A DNA stretch of 64,000 nt, taken from the NCBI GenBank assembly GCA_024635475.1, contig JAGXIW010000001.1, positions 1 through 64,000 on the forward strand. Reading direction: 5' to 3'. Each line of letters opens with the position of its first letter. The first letter of the stretch is position 1. Positions 39,608 to 53,094 of this stretch are shown piece by piece. The notes under the pieces are model-generated. The model made no database searches. It worked only from the letters and a program-made list of their open reading frames with translations, and had not been told where the DNA came from. This DNA comes from a bacterium. GTDB taxonomy: Bacteria; Patescibacteriota; Gracilibacteria; BD1-5; UBA6164. Made by a program: the position numbers and the translations under genes.

Positions 39608-40966
39608 TTAAATTACTTTTATTTTATACCTCAAATCATCTACATTTCATGCTCAAAGAAGCAATATAATAGAAGAATCTGGATTTTTTCCATCATAATC
39701 AAGTATCAAATTTAAAGTATTTTCTAATCATTCTCAATCAAATTTGTTTGGATGATTTATTAGTTCTATTAGTTTTTTTGAATTGATTTTATCTTGATCT
39801 TCTTTTGTATCTCTCGATTCATAAATATCTGGAATAATCAATGTATCAGCACTAGAAAAGCAATCTTTAAATCATTCTATTAGATTCAAAGTTCTATTAT
39901 ATTGATGTGGTTGAAATATTACTAAAAGTTTTTTATCAGAATGTTTCTGTTTTAAAGCATCAAGTGTAAACTTTATTTCAGTTGGATGATGACCATAATC
40001 ACTCATAAGTATATTTCAATTTTCTGTAATTCATACGATTTCTCATCTTCTCCAAACTCAAGTATAATTTTCTAAAGAATTCAATATATCTTTGTCATCT
40101 AAATTCAATATCTTTCAAACAGCAAAAGCTATTTTCGCATCAAATTCAATATGATTACCTGGAACTTGTAAGACAATTTTTGGAAAATCAATTGTTTCTT
40201 TTTTTCAATCTATATGAGAAATTAAAAAATCTTCATTATTAATTATTATATAATTTATGTCTTTTCTTAAGTTAAAAAGCTTCATACTTGAAGTACAATT
40301 TGCATTAAGTATAGCATATCAATTTGGTTTTATATTTGCCAAAAAATCACTGAATGCACTCTCATAATCAGCTAAATCATGATAATAATCCAAGTGATCT
40401 AAATCTATATTTGTAATTATTCAGATAAATGGAGTATATTTTAGAAATGATCTTTTATATTCACATGCTTCAATAACGAAATAGTTATTATTTATCTGTT
40501 TTCAGTTATCATTATTACTTGTATAAAAATTTTTATTTCCAAATTCTTTTAAAAGTGTTCAGACAATACTTGTAAAATTTAGGTCTGTATTTTTAAGCAT
40601 AATTGAAATCATTGAAGATGTAGTTGATTTTCCATGACTTCCTGAAACAGCGACTAGTTTTTGAAAATTAGCAATTTCTGCCAATGCTTCTGGGTAAGAG
40701 ATAGTTTTAATTCATAAACCTCTTGATTGAATTATTTCAATTTGAATATTAGGAATTGCCTCAGTATAAATAACTAAATCAAATTCATTTGTGATTCTCG
40801 TTTCATCTTCTCATATAATTATATCCATTCATTCTTTTTTCAAAGTTCCTACTAATTCACTTCAAAATTTATCACTTCAAAATACCTGCCATCAGTTTTC
40901 ATTATAATACCTAGCAACTGCAGATACACCAATTCATCAAATTCATATAAAATATACTTTTTTCAT
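39608..40966 (-). CDS. murC: UDP-N-acetylmuramate-L-alanine ligase
   Basis: MKKVYFIGIGGIGVSAVARYYNENGWQVFGSD, VAVSGSHGKSTTSSMIS, LMSDYGHHPTEIKFTLDAL, FQPHQYNRT. Confidence 0.93.
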
Positions 40967-40994
40967 ATGTTAGTATTAATTATTAATTTATCTT

Positions 40995-42635
40995 CTAAAT
41001 TATATCTACAATATTTAATTGTAAATTTTTTCTACCTAGATAATTATCTAAATTAAGTTCAAAAATAATAGAAATATCATCAGATTTTTTTATTTTATCC
41101 ATAAATTGTCACATTCCAAAAGCAAGTATTTTAAAACCATGTTTTGTTTCAAATTTGATATGATCAATTCATTGTCATAGATATGAAGCTTTATTATAAT
41201 CAAGATTTTTTACCATAAAAACTGGTTTTAAGTTTCAAAGTCAAAAAGGTTTAAATACATTAACACTATCAAGAAAATTAAATCAAAGTTCTTCAATTTT
41301 TATTATCTTATCGACCCAAATAGTTTTTTTGTGTTCACTAAAATCAATTTCATTTACTTCTATTAAAATCTTCTCTTTAAATTCTTGAAAATTTTCTTTT
41401 AAAATACTAAATCAAGCAGCTTGTTTATGTCAACCAAATTTCAAAAAGTATTTTTCATATTTTTCCAATATTGAAACTATAGAAAAAAATTCAGGACTTC
41501 TACAACTAGCAACAAATTTATCATCTTCTTCTTTTAAAACAATAGATGGACGATAAAACTTTTCTGTCAGCCTTCAAGCCACAATTCATATAATTCAATG
41601 AGTTATCTCAGTAGAATGGTAAAATATAATATTATCTTTTTCATTTATATTCAAAAGTGACTCCTCAAAAAAATACTTTGTTAAATCTTTTCTTTTTTCA
41701 TTTAATAATTCTATTTCCTCTATAGTTTCTTCTACACTATCACTATTATTTAGAATCAAATTTATTGCTTTATATGGAGTATCCATTCTTCAAGCTGCAT
41801 TGAGTTTTGGTCATATTAAAAAACTAAATATATCACTATCCAAATCATCATGTATCTTTTGTTCTATAAGTTTTCTTAATCATCTTGATCTTGATTTTTT
41901 GATTTGTTTTAATCAAGCTTCAACTATAATTCTATTTTCTCAAATAAGTAGCATACAATCTGAAACTGTTCAAATAGCCGTTATATCAATAGTTTCTTCT
42001 ATGTATTTTTTTACTTCTTTTTTTTCTAAAAACTCTAAAGCTAAAGCTGAAATAAGTTTAAAAGCAACTCAAGCTCCTGATAAATGTTTAAAAGGATAAT
42101 TACAATCTCATCTTTTTGGGTTAATTAAAGCAATAGCTTCATCTGGAATTATATCAGGAACTGTATGATGGTCTGTTATAATTACATCAATTCATTTAGA
42201 TTTTGCATATTTTACTATTTCAGCATCTCTAGTTCAACAATCTACTGTTATAACCAAATCAACTCAAATAGATTCAAATTCATCTATAAAATATGCTTTT
42301 AGACCATATCAATCATTGATTCTATGAGGCAACCTATAACTTGCTAGGATTCACACTTTTTTAAAAAAATGCATTAAAATAGAAGCACTTGTTACTCAAT
42401 CGACATCATAATCACCAAAAATCATAACTTTTTGTCAAAGATCTTTTGCTTGTTTAATTCTTTCCACAGCTTCTTTCATCCCAGTTAGTAGATATGGATC
42501 ATGTAAATCATCCAAAGACGAATTGCTATTAAAATCTCAATTAAATCTTTTTAAAAGTATAGATTCTATATCTTCCAAACTCGAATTTTCATTGTATTTT
42601 ATTATATTTCATTTAAAACTTAAACTTTGTTGCAT
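40995..42635 (-). CDS. recJ: Single-stranded-DNA-specific exonuclease RecJ
   Basis: KVMIFGDYDVDGVTSASILM, VDLVITVDCGTRD, DVIITDHHTVPD, GAGVAFKLI, FKFGGHKQAAGF-like C-term. Confidence 0.92.
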
Positions 42636-42647
42636 TATTTTTATTTA

Positions 42648-44015
42648 TTACCCAACTATTTTTAACAATATTAAACCTATAATTCAAAACAGCATAGAAA
42701 CTAGAAATCATCCCATTACTATTTTTCAAAACTTTTTTTCACCAAATCTCCATGCTATGGTTCATTTAACTATATTATTTGATAATACGGCTATTATTAT
42801 AGTCATACTAGCTACTCAAGATGTCAATAATCATCAATCTTTTGCATTAACAGCCATTGTCTGACTAATTGCATCTACATCAGCAAGTCAAGAAATTATT
42901 CATAAAGCATAATAAAAGTAATCTCCCCAAATATCTTCATACTGAGCTCAAACTGCAGCAATAAATTTGATCAAAAGTACAAAAAGTGCGAATTTGATAG
43001 CAGGTCATACAGTAAATGGACTTTTGTAATCTCATCAAACTTCTAAATGACTATCAAGTTTTTCTTTTTTAGATTTTTTATAAAAATAATATATATATCA
43101 TCCCATTCATATTAGCATAAATAAAGATGGCACAGTAATGGCATTAATCATATTTATATTAAAAAATAAGACTATAAGAATTACTCTTATAAACATTATC
43201 GCAGAAGCTATAAGTGTAGCAACCACATATAAATCTATATTTTTCTTGTCAGTCTTTGATTTTTCTGTCATAGAAGCAGTAACTGCAGTTGAAGATATAA
43301 GTCATCCTATAGCTCCAGAAGCTACTATACTATTTTTTTCTCAAATGAGTTTTGAAAGTATATATCACACATAATTTATAGCTGACATCAAAACTACAAA
43401 ATACCAAATCCCATAAGGATTAAAAAACTTTATATTTATTATAGATAAATTAATTACATCTGAATTATAACCTATAAATTGTAAAACTTGAAGTATAGAA
43501 AATTTTTCATCGGGCAATAGGGGTAAGATTACAATAGAAATTACTGCAAATTTTAGAGTATTACTTAACTCTTCCCTACTTATTTTTTCTTTTACTTTAT
43601 TTAAAAAGTTTTTTAAAGATAATATAAATGTTATTATTATAGAAAGTATTATTGCAAATTTTCAATGACCTAAAACGACAAATGCTCATAAAAAATATGT
43701 TAAAAATACAGCAATTTCTGTTGTTAATCAAAGTTGTTCTTTTTTAAAAACTCCGTAAATATATGACACAAGTGTAAATAATCATATTATAATTATAGAA
43801 GTGATTAATATAGTATAATCCGTTCAAACTATATTATCCAAAGCAACACTTATTCATCAAAAAAGTGAAACTAGAGAAAATGTTCTAATTCAACCAAAAG
43901 ATACTTTTTGTTTTAAAACATTTTCTCATTTATCAAATATATCTCTTTCAGCTCAAACAATCGCTCAAAGCAAAACTGCAAGTAATAATTGTAATATAAG
44001 TGTTACTAAATCCAT
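42648..44015 (-). CDS. MgtC/SapB-DUF4010 family membrane protein
   Basis: LLLAVLLGAIVGAERD..., SFGGIRTFSLVSLFGGIS, GAIGGLISSTAVTASM; 455 aa. Confidence 0.78.
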
Positions 44016-44081
44016 AAAACAAAATTAAAGATATAAATTTATAAAAATCAGTCTAATAAAATCTTTAAGTAAATCAAATTT

Positions 44082-45248
44082 TTATTGTAAACTTTTTCCA
44101 ACAATATATCAGCTAGTCCATGCAAATTGCAAATTATATCATCAGGTTTTTCCCGTTATATCAAGTATTTCTCATGCAAAATAAAGATCTGGAACAAGTT
44201 TTGATTCTAAATTATTAGTTAATTCATCTATTTTAACTCATCATCAAGTAACTTTTGCTTCTTTCCAAGTTCTATAATCTTGTAATTCTAAATTCACTTT
44301 AATATTTTCTTCTTTTAAATTGAAAAAATTAATTATTCTCTTTGGAGTTTTTTCAAAATTAAAACTTAGTTTCAAAATAATATTTTCTTTTGTAAATTGC
44401 CTTGTAATATAATCATTTTTTTCATTTTCTGAAATCTTTGTAAAATCCAAATTATTAGTAAATTCAGTTAAATCAAGAGAATTAATATATTCTCAAATAG
44501 CTATTGAAGAATTGAAAATAATAGGTCCCGAAAGTCAGAAATGAGTAAAAAGTAATGGTCAATTTTCTGAATAAATAGTTTTTTTTGAAATATTTGAAAT
44601 AACTTCTAATTTCAAATCAGTACTAACTCATGAAATTGGAGTTAAATCTTTTTTAGTTACTAAAGCACAAAGTCATCTATGTGGAGTTATAATCGTATGC
44701 CCAAATTTTTTAGCCCAATGATATCAGTCTCATGTAGTTCAAACATGACTAAAACTTTTTCATCAAGTAGTTATTACTAATTTATCACAAGTATATTTAT
44801 CTCAATTTTCTACAAATATTTCAAATTTATCATTTTTCAATATATCAATAACTTTCGAGTTATAAATTATATCAGTTTTATTTTGTTTTGATTTTTTGAC
44901 AAGTAAATCAAGTAATTGTTTACTATTTCAACTTTCCAAGAGAAGTCTTCATCTGTCTTCTTCTATAATTTCTATTCAATTTTCAGCAAAATATGAAATA
45001 ATATCATAATTATTAAATTTCTTAAACATACTTATAAAAGCCTTTTTGTTTTGACCAAAATAATCTCTTTCTGGTTCAATATCCATATTTGAAACATTGG
45101 CTCTTTCTCATCAAGAAAGCAATATTTTAGCTCCGGGAGATTTGTTTTTTTCTAAAATTAATTTACTTAAATTATTTGGACTTTCTATTGAAGTAAAAAG
45201 TCAAGATGCTCATGCTCAAATAATTACAATATCATAGTGTTTTTGCAT
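44082..45248 (-). CDS. FAD-dependent oxidoreductase (HI0933/BaiN-like)
   Basis: MQKHYDIVIIGAGASGLFTSIES..., [59 protein letters not shown]. Confidence 0.88.
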
Positions 45249-45257
45249 AAATAATGT

Positions 45258-45851
45258 TTAATTTTCAATAATTGTTTTTTCAATATCCATTCATCAAATA
45301 TTTCTAGTTATTGTAAATTTTTTACTTGTTCAAGTTCACATAGTTTCTAAACTTGATTCAAAAACAAATGTAGAATATCATCATAAATTTTTTAGTGTTA
45401 ATTCTGCTCTATCATAAGAAGTATTTAAATATCAAGTAAAATTTTTTATAGTAGAATCTGATAAAATTCAAGTACTATAATCATTTGTTAAATTAGTAGA
45501 AGCTCAACTAAATGAAAATATCTCATAATACAAAGGTCATCAGCTTTTTAATTTTATACTTCAAGTAAAATCTGTCTTTCAAGAAAATGATAAAACTAAA
45601 TTTTCCTTATTATTAATAGTATATAAATTATCAATTTTAGTTAATGTCTCATTATCAGAAATATCTCATTCTAAAGTAGAGTTTACTAAATCATTTAATT
45701 TGTCATCCTTATTTAAAAATTCTTCCATAAAATTATTTAATCTTATATTTTGATTGACTTTTGCTGATATAATAACAAATGATAATGATACCATCAAACT
45801 CAAAAATATACTCCAAATCAAAATTGATGCTCTTAGATTAGTTTTTTGCAT
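45258..45851 (-). CDS. Hypothetical pilus-assembly-like (PilX-type) protein with N-terminal TM
   Basis: MQKTNLRASILIWSIFLSLMVSLSFVIISAKVNQNIRLNN...; divergent from PilB/GspE ATPase. Confidence 0.55.
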
Positions 45852-45916
45852 AAAAGTTAAAAGTATGATAAAATTAACTAGAAATAGGAAAATTAATAAT
45901 TAGTAGTAAATATTAT

Positions 45917-47251
45917 ATGCAAACTCAAATAAAAACAACAAAAAAAACAAAAATCGATGTAGAATCTACTAAAAAAGAAGATTTGAAAAAATGGGTTTTA
46001 GCATTGGAAAAGAAAACTGAATATAGTTCAGATAAGTTTACAAAAATCGAAGAGAAAATCAAAGATTCAATAGCTAGACAAGTTAGTGATGAAGCTTTAA
46101 GTGATATAACTATTTGAGCATTAGTTCTTTGAAGCTCTGATATTCATTTTGAATGTTTTGAAGGCAAGATTCAAGTAAGATTTAGAATAGATTGAGTTTT
46201 GGTTGATATTTTCACATTAAATACAAAAGAATATAAATTATTATTGGAAAGATTAAAATACTCTGCAAATTTGAAATTAAACATAATAAACCTGCCTCAA
46301 GATTGAAAATATAGTGTAAAAATAGAAGATAGAAAAGTAGACATAAGAGTATCTGTATTGCCAACAAAATATTGAGAAAATACAGTTTGTAGAATACTTG
46401 ATTCTAAAAAAAGCATAGTTAATTTCGAAGAATTATGATTTTTCTGGACAAGCAAAAGAATTATAGAAAAAACTCTAGATAAAAAAAATGGTATGATTTT
46501 GGTTACTTGACCTACTTGATCAGGTAAGACTACAACACTTTATACTATGCTTTCTAAATTAAATACCAGGGATAAAAAAATCATTACATTGGAAGACCCT
46601 ATAGAGTATGAAATGCCTTGAGTAGTACAAACTGAAGTTAATGAAAAAGTTTGATTTACTTTTGAAAGTTGATTAAAATCAATATTGAGACAAGATCCAG
46701 ATATAGTAATGGTATGAGAAATAAGAGATTCGGAAACTCTAACTACTGCGGTTAATGCTTCATTAACTGGGCATCTAGTATTATCAACACTACATACAAA
46801 AAGTGCAAGCGAGACAATAGATCGTATACTAAGTATGTGATTAAAAGCATATATTATGGCATCAGCACTTGATGTAATTATAGCTCAAAGACTTGTGAGA
46901 AAGATATGTCCATATTGCAAAGTAGAAAAAGAAAAAACATCTCAAGAAGTAGCATTGATAAAGGCTATGATGGAAGAAATAGATATGAAAAATATTTGAA
47001 CTGATAATATTAAACTATATGAATGAACTTGATGCGATAAATGTAACAATAGTGGTTTTAAATGAAGAATCTGAATTTATGAAATAATTCATATAAATGA
47101 AAGTATAAGAGATCTAATCAGATGATCTCAAAAAAGTGATGAAATAATTAAAGCTGCTAAAGATACTTGATTTATCTCAATGAAAGAAGATGGGATTCTA
47201 AAAGCTATAAAGTGATTTACTACAATAGAAGAAGTACTAAGAGTTATTTAA
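45917..47251 (+). CDS. Type II/IV secretion or pilus assembly ATPase (GspE/PilB)
   Basis: [78 protein letters not shown], CxxC zinc motif. Confidence 0.95.
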
Positions 47252-47295
47252 ATAAATAAAAAGGATGAATTATCATCCTTTTTATTTATTTAAAT
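47246..47295 (+). terminator. Hairpin terminator
   Basis: ataaataaaaaggatgaattatcatcctttttatttat. Confidence 0.82.
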
Positions 47296-47302
47296 ATTAA
47301 TT

Positions 47303-49456
47303 TTATTTGACTGCAAGTTTTACATAATCAGCCGAAATCCATCATTCATTTCATTGTTTTGTTTTTGTTTTTACAAATATATGATTATCTATAGTTTTAT
47401 ATTCATTTAAATAAGTCAATTTTTCTCATAGCTTTAATTTTCAAATAATTTTTTCATCTTGATTTCTAAATCTTAAATGTCCCCAATTATAAGCAATTAC
47501 TACTTCTAATTCAGAATCTTTTATTTTATCTAAATCAATATTTTGTTTAACTAGACTATCCTTTATTTTATCTACAGTAGAAAAATTATACTCTGTAATC
47601 TTTGTTTTCTTGTCAATATTATGACTATCTTTTATAACTTTGTTTTTTTCAGCTTTTATAATAGGAGTTGTAGTATCTTTAATAACCTTAGCTTTTTCAG
47701 CTTTAATTATAGTAGGAGTTTTTTTAATAACTTTAGTTTTTTCAGTTTTAATTATAGTAGGAGTTTTTTTAATAACTTTAGTTTTTTCAGTTTTAATTAT
47801 AGTAGGAGCTTTTTTAATAACTTTAGTTTTTTCAGTTTTAATTATAGTAGGAGCTTTTTTAATAACTTTAGTTTTTTCAGCTTTAATAATAATAGGAATT
47901 TTTTTAATAACTTCCGGTTTTTGAGTTTTATCAGTAGGAGGAACATCTTCTATAATTCCTGGTTTTTGTGTTTTACTAGCAGGAGGAACATCATCTATAA
48001 CTCCTGGTTTTTCTTTAGTAGTTATATTTCCATCTTTGTTCATGTAGTAAATTGTAGTTCAAATTAAAATACCAGCTCATACTGTAACTCATAAACTCCC
48101 CCAATTTTCTTTTAGCCATTTTTTTGTTGGTTGTTTTCCATTAAAATTTCCCATCTCTTTTGTTAAATCTTCTAGTGAAACTATAGGATTTGTAGGCTCA
48201 ATCTTTACATCATCTTTATGAAGTTTTTCATAATTTTTTCTAACTATTTCAAAATTATTGGCATCAAAAAGATTTTCTAATTCTGGTAGAGTTCATTCAT
48301 CTAGTTGTTTATAATAAGATTCTAAATCTTCCATACTTTTATCATCTAATTTTTGTGGTGTTAACATACCATCTTCTTTAATACCTATAGGAGTAGTTTC
48401 AATGTTAATTTTTCAAATAACTTTATTTGCTCATCCTGTAGAAATAGTGTCATCAACTTTATTAGCTACTTTACCTACTTTATCAGCAAGTATTACTAAC
48501 TCATTTGTAGGTTTTGTTGCATTTCAAATAGTTTTAATAATTCAAGCTCATCAAGCTACTAATCAAGCAATACTTACAAGATATGTAACAACATCTCAAT
48601 TTTTACCAGATTTCATTTTTTCCCAAAGTATTTTTAATATTTCAGGTCAATTTGTAGCAATCTCTATAATTCATAATGATGAATTATTTTTAAGTAAAAT
48701 ATCATTTTCTATTTTAGCTTTTGCTTCATCCTCTGTATCCAATTTTCAAGATATTTTTGTTTTATTATTTATATATATTGGTGATAAAATATACCCAGAT
48801 CATAAATTTAATATTAATTTTAACATATTTTGTAATCATTCACCTACTTCAATTCAAAGTAATAACCCAAAATTTCCCATTTTTTCAAAAGAAGTTATAT
48901 CAAATTTTTCTTCTCTCATTTTATACAATTCTTCCTCACTTATGTTTGTTAAATTAGATAATTGTCAATTTGCATAATCAAATATTTTATTTGTAGCATT
49001 TACATATCATACTCATCAAGGAATATGAATATTGTTAAAATCGTACCTCTGAGCTAAATTTTTAAAGTTATTTTTGATTAATAAAGAATTATCTCAGGCT
49101 GGATTAAACTGTTTTTCAAAGTCATTATATGATCATACAAGATTTAGTTCTAAAACAGCTTGATCTAATAATTTGATAAAATTGTCTTTTTCATATGTGT
49201 TAAGGCCTTTTTTGTTATCTTTTTTTGTAAACTCTTTTAGATTAAAAATACCTAATTCTCCTGATAATCTGTCACTGAAAACTAAATCAAGAAATTTTTT
49301 AATTTCAATTGCTTTATCCCTATATAAAGATATATATTTTTTTTCGATATCAGATTTTAATTCATTCAACTTTATTTTTGGTACATCCAATATAAGAGAC
49401 TCACCTAAAAAAGTATTACTATCTCAATAATTTATATCATAATTATTTTTTTCCAT
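47303..49456 (-). CDS. Large protein with TM segment, 15-residue Lys/Pro tandem repeats and C-terminal SH3-like domain
   Basis: MEKNNYDINYGDSNTFLGESLILDVPK...; (VIKKAPTIIKTEKTK)n; end GWISADYVKLAVK*; 717 aa. Confidence 0.75.
47680..47915. repeat. 45-bp tandem repeat inside the CDS
   Basis: ttttttaataactttagttttttcagttttaattatagtaggag repeated about 5 times. Confidence 0.92.
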
Positions 49457-49560
49457 AATTATTTTTTAATAAAAGTATAATGTATTTATATATATTAAAC
49501 CATACTTTTTAATTATTTACAAAAAAATGATACTAAATTATTAAAACTTTTTATATTTTT

Positions 49561-49983
49561 CTATTTTAATTTTTCAAAAAACATCTTACATGCATTAATT
49601 ACATTTTTAAATCTATCAGATTGTAATTTAATTCATCAAAAATATCTCGTAACTATTAAAAGCAAATCAATTGCATTTTCTCTTTGTAATTCTCTCAAAA
49701 CACACATTCAGGCTCAAGTTTCTCAATCATCATTTTTTCACTCTAGTACACTTCAATTATCAAGTTTTACTCTGTATGCATATGTATTATGAGTTGCTTT
49801 TCTATAGTAATCATCAGTTACAAGATTTTTTATAAATTTATCCACATCTTCTTTTGATTTAACTTTGGCTCAAACAACAGTATATTTTGATTTTCTATCT
49901 ATAATTACATCCTTATAAATAATTGGAGATTTATTTATAGTAAATTCATCAGATAAGCTTAGTGAGATTTGATTTGTTGACAT
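49561..49983 (-). CDS. IMPACT/YigZ family (UPF0029) protein
   Basis: RKSKYTVVGAKVKSKEDVDKFIKNL, ATHNTYAYRVKLDNG, NDDGETGAGM, LLLIVTRYFGGIKL. Confidence 0.82.
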
Positions 49984-49984
49984 A

Positions 49985-51406
49985 TTACTTTAATTTACCT
50001 CTAATAAACTCATTTAATTTACTTATTTCCACAAGTTCTTGTTCCATTGTATCTCTGTATCTGATTGTAACATTTCAAGCATCGTAGTTTTCACTGTCGA
50101 TTGTTATACAAAAAGGAGTACCAATCTCATCAAATCTCGCATATCTCTTCCCTACACTACCTACATCATCATATTCACAAACAAAATCTTCTGATAGTTG
50201 TTTAAATATTGGTTTTGCTATATCACTTATTTTTTTAACTACTGGTAAGATTCAAACTGTAATTGGAGCTATTTTTGGATCAAGTTTTAAGTAAGTTCTT
50301 GTATCTTCTCAATCTCATTCTATAGTATATGCATCAACTAAAGTAGCAAGGAATAATCTAGTTAATCAGACAGATGGTTCAATTACATAAGGAATAAATT
50401 TTCTATTATTTACTGGATCAAAATATGATAAATCAACTTTTGATTCTCTCATATGGGCTTTTAGGTCAAAATCTGTTCTATCAGCTATTCCCCGAAGTTC
50501 TCACCAACCAAATGGAAATTTGAATTCTACATCTGTAGTAGCATTGCTATAATGAGATAATTCATCTTTATCGTGATCTCTAAATCTAAGAGATTCTTCT
50601 TTTAATCACAAAGTTTCAATTAGAAATATTCTACAATTTTCTTTCCACTCTGCATGAGTTTCTAGATCCTTACCAGGTTCACAGAAATACTCTATTTCCA
50701 TTTGTTCAAACTCTCTAGTTCTAAAGATAAAGTTACCTGGAGTTATCTCATTTCTAAATGCTTTTCAAACCTGAGCAACTCAAAATGGGATTTTTCTTCT
50801 ACTTGTTCTTACTATATTTTGAAAGTTTACAAAGATTCATTGAGCTGTTTCAGGTCTCATAAAAATAGTTGCACTTGAATCATCAGTAACTCATTGGAAA
50901 GTCTTAAACATCAAGTTAAATTTCTTGATATCTGTCCAATTTCATTCTTTTCAATTATTTGGGTTTTTTACCTTTTCTCAAACCATAACTTCTTTTTGTT
51001 TTTCTACACTCCATGATTCAGGGATAAGGTTAGTTACACCATATTTTTCAATTAAAATATTAGCATTATCTCATAAATTATTAATCAAATCTTCTAAAAG
51101 TTTATCAGCTCTAAATCTCTCATTTGTATTTTTATCATCTATAAGTGGATCCGAAAAACCTCATACATGTCCACTTGCTACCCAAACTTGTGGGTTCATA
51201 AGTATAGCGGAATCAAGAAGCATCATATCATCTTTTTTTTGGACAAATTCTTTTATCCATAGATTTTTTATATTTTCTTTCATCCTTGCTCCATAAGGAC
51301 CATAATCCCAACTATTTGCAAGTCATCCATAAATCTCACTTCAAGCATATACAAATCATCTATTTTTAGCTAGATTAACTATATCGTTCATTTCTATTGG
51401 TTTCAT
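49985..51406 (-). CDS. glyQS: Glycyl-tRNA synthetase (homodimeric class II)
   Basis: [85 protein letters not shown]. Confidence 0.95.
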
Positions 51407-51433
51407 AGACTTAATATTAAAAAGTAAATTATA

Positions 51434-52297
51434 TTATTTTAATGGAATAGCATCAGATAAAAATATTTTTCAAATGTAATTTTCTCTTAAATCCTCAATA
51501 TCTTCATTCTTCATATACCATCATACAGCTCAAAGATTTTTATTTATGTGATTTATATCAGAAGACTTAAATATAGTAACTACATTATCTTGTGATATAA
51601 GCCAATTTATTGCAACTTGTTCATTTGATTTATTATATTTTTTAGCTATGTCTAATATTTTAGGACTTCAAGTATTTGCTAATTTTGCAAGTTCTAAAGG
51701 TCTCCATGCTATAAGAAATATATCATTTTCTTGGCAATATTTTAATAATCAATCGCTTTCAGGTTGTCTATATATCAAATTATAATGCACTTGATTTACA
51801 GATATTTTATATTTACAATAACTCTGTGCTTCTATGAGACTTGCTGTAGAAAAATTGCATACTCATATGTTTTTAATGAGTCAATCTTCTAATAAATTTT
51901 CCATTTCATTTATAATCTCTTTCAATGAAAAATCTTTATTTCTCCAATGTATATAATAAACATCAAAATAATTTACTCGTACTCTTTCAAGACTGTCTAT
52001 ACAACATTTTCTTATATCTTTTGGAGATCTAGATCCCATTACTTTTGAGTTTATAATTAATTTATTTCTATCATATTTTGATATAGCTTTTCATAATAAT
52101 TCTTCTGAATATCATCCAGCATACATTTCAGCTGTATCTATATGAGTTACTCATTTATCTATTGCATATCTAATAGCATTTATATCTCTTTCATCATCAT
52201 TATTAGTATTTCTTTCTCTATATCATCACATAGGCCAAGTTCAAATTCATAGTTCTGGCAAAGAAAATCAATTTTTTAAAGTTTTTATATTTATCAT
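51434..52297 (-). CDS. Aldo/keto reductase
   Basis: LPELGIGTWPMGG, THIDTAEMYAGGYSEELLGKAI, RVNYFDVYYIHW, IGVCNFS. Confidence 0.88.
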
Positions 52298-52312
52298 AAA
52301 AATAAAAATTAA

Positions 52313-52708
52313 TTATTTAATAGCAATTACATCAATCTCTATATCACATCCTTGTTTTACAGTATTAGAAATCTCAATCAGAGTAGAAACAGGCTTTGAG
52401 TTTGCAAAATATCTATTTCTGATTGGAGAAATTTTACTAAAATCATTTATATTTTTTACATATATTACTGCTTTAACAACATCATCTAAAGTCATTCATC
52501 ATTCTATTAGTATTGTTGAAATAGATTCAAAAATATACTCAGTTTGTTTTTCTATATTATCTGGAGCAACAGGAACCCCGTTTTTATCCATAGCTATTTG
52601 ACCTGTAACAAAAACCATTTTTTCAGATTTTTTCAAATCAATTTCTAATCAAGGAGAATATGCTCACATAACTTCTGCTCAGTTTTTTGGGATTAATTGT
52701 TTTTTCAT
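52313..52708 (-). CDS. RidA/YjgF family protein
   Basis: GAYSPGLEIDLKKSEKMVFVTGQIAMDKNG, MTLDDVVKAVIYVKNINDF; 131 aa. Confidence 0.88.
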
Positions 52709-52763
52709 ATGTTAAAATTAAAATGTAATAAATTGTATTCAATGCTAATAACAAATTTTTATT

Positions 52764-52789
52764 ATTCTGAATCAAGTTCAGAATGACAA
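52764..52789. repeat. Short copy of the repeat sub-element attctgaatcaagttcagaatgacaa
   Basis: Matches 63611-63637 and, inverted, 58363-58390. Confidence 0.65.
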
Positions 52790-52794
52790 AGTAA

Positions 52795-53082
52795 TTAACC
52801 TCGTTTATTTATATATCTTTCTATATATTTCCTTTTCAATAATCATACAGATAATGTAGAAAGTATATATCAACAAGTTGGAATTATAGCATTTAGAAAT
52901 GGTTTATCAAAACCAAGAAACAACATAACGAGACTTATTATCATATAAGTTAAAACTAAAATAGACATTTTTCTTTCAAGTGAAGTTTCCCATGCTTTTT
53001 CGGCTTCTACTTTTTTATTTCTTGATTTAATTTTATCTATTTCTTTCTCCAATTCTTCTATAGTTTTTTTTGACATAACCAT
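52795..53082 (-). CDS. Small two-TM protein, first gene downstream of the T-box leader
   Basis: MVMSKKTIEELEKEIDKIKSRNKKVEAEKAWETSLERKMSILVLTYMIISLVMLFLGFDKPFLNAIIPTCGYILSTLSVGLLKRKYIERYINKRG. Confidence 0.75.
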
Positions 53083-53094
53083 TTTTTAAAAATT

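Noticed and set aside
47621-48067. Plus-strand ORFs with periodic SFFNNFSFFSFNYSRS / LITLVFSVLIIVGV repeats
   Set aside because: Antisense frames of the 45-bp tandem repeat inside the minus-strand CDS 47303-49456.
48402-48977. Plus-strand ORF of 191 aa
   Set aside because: Antisense to the long minus-strand CDS 47303-49456, which is continuous with TGA=Gly.
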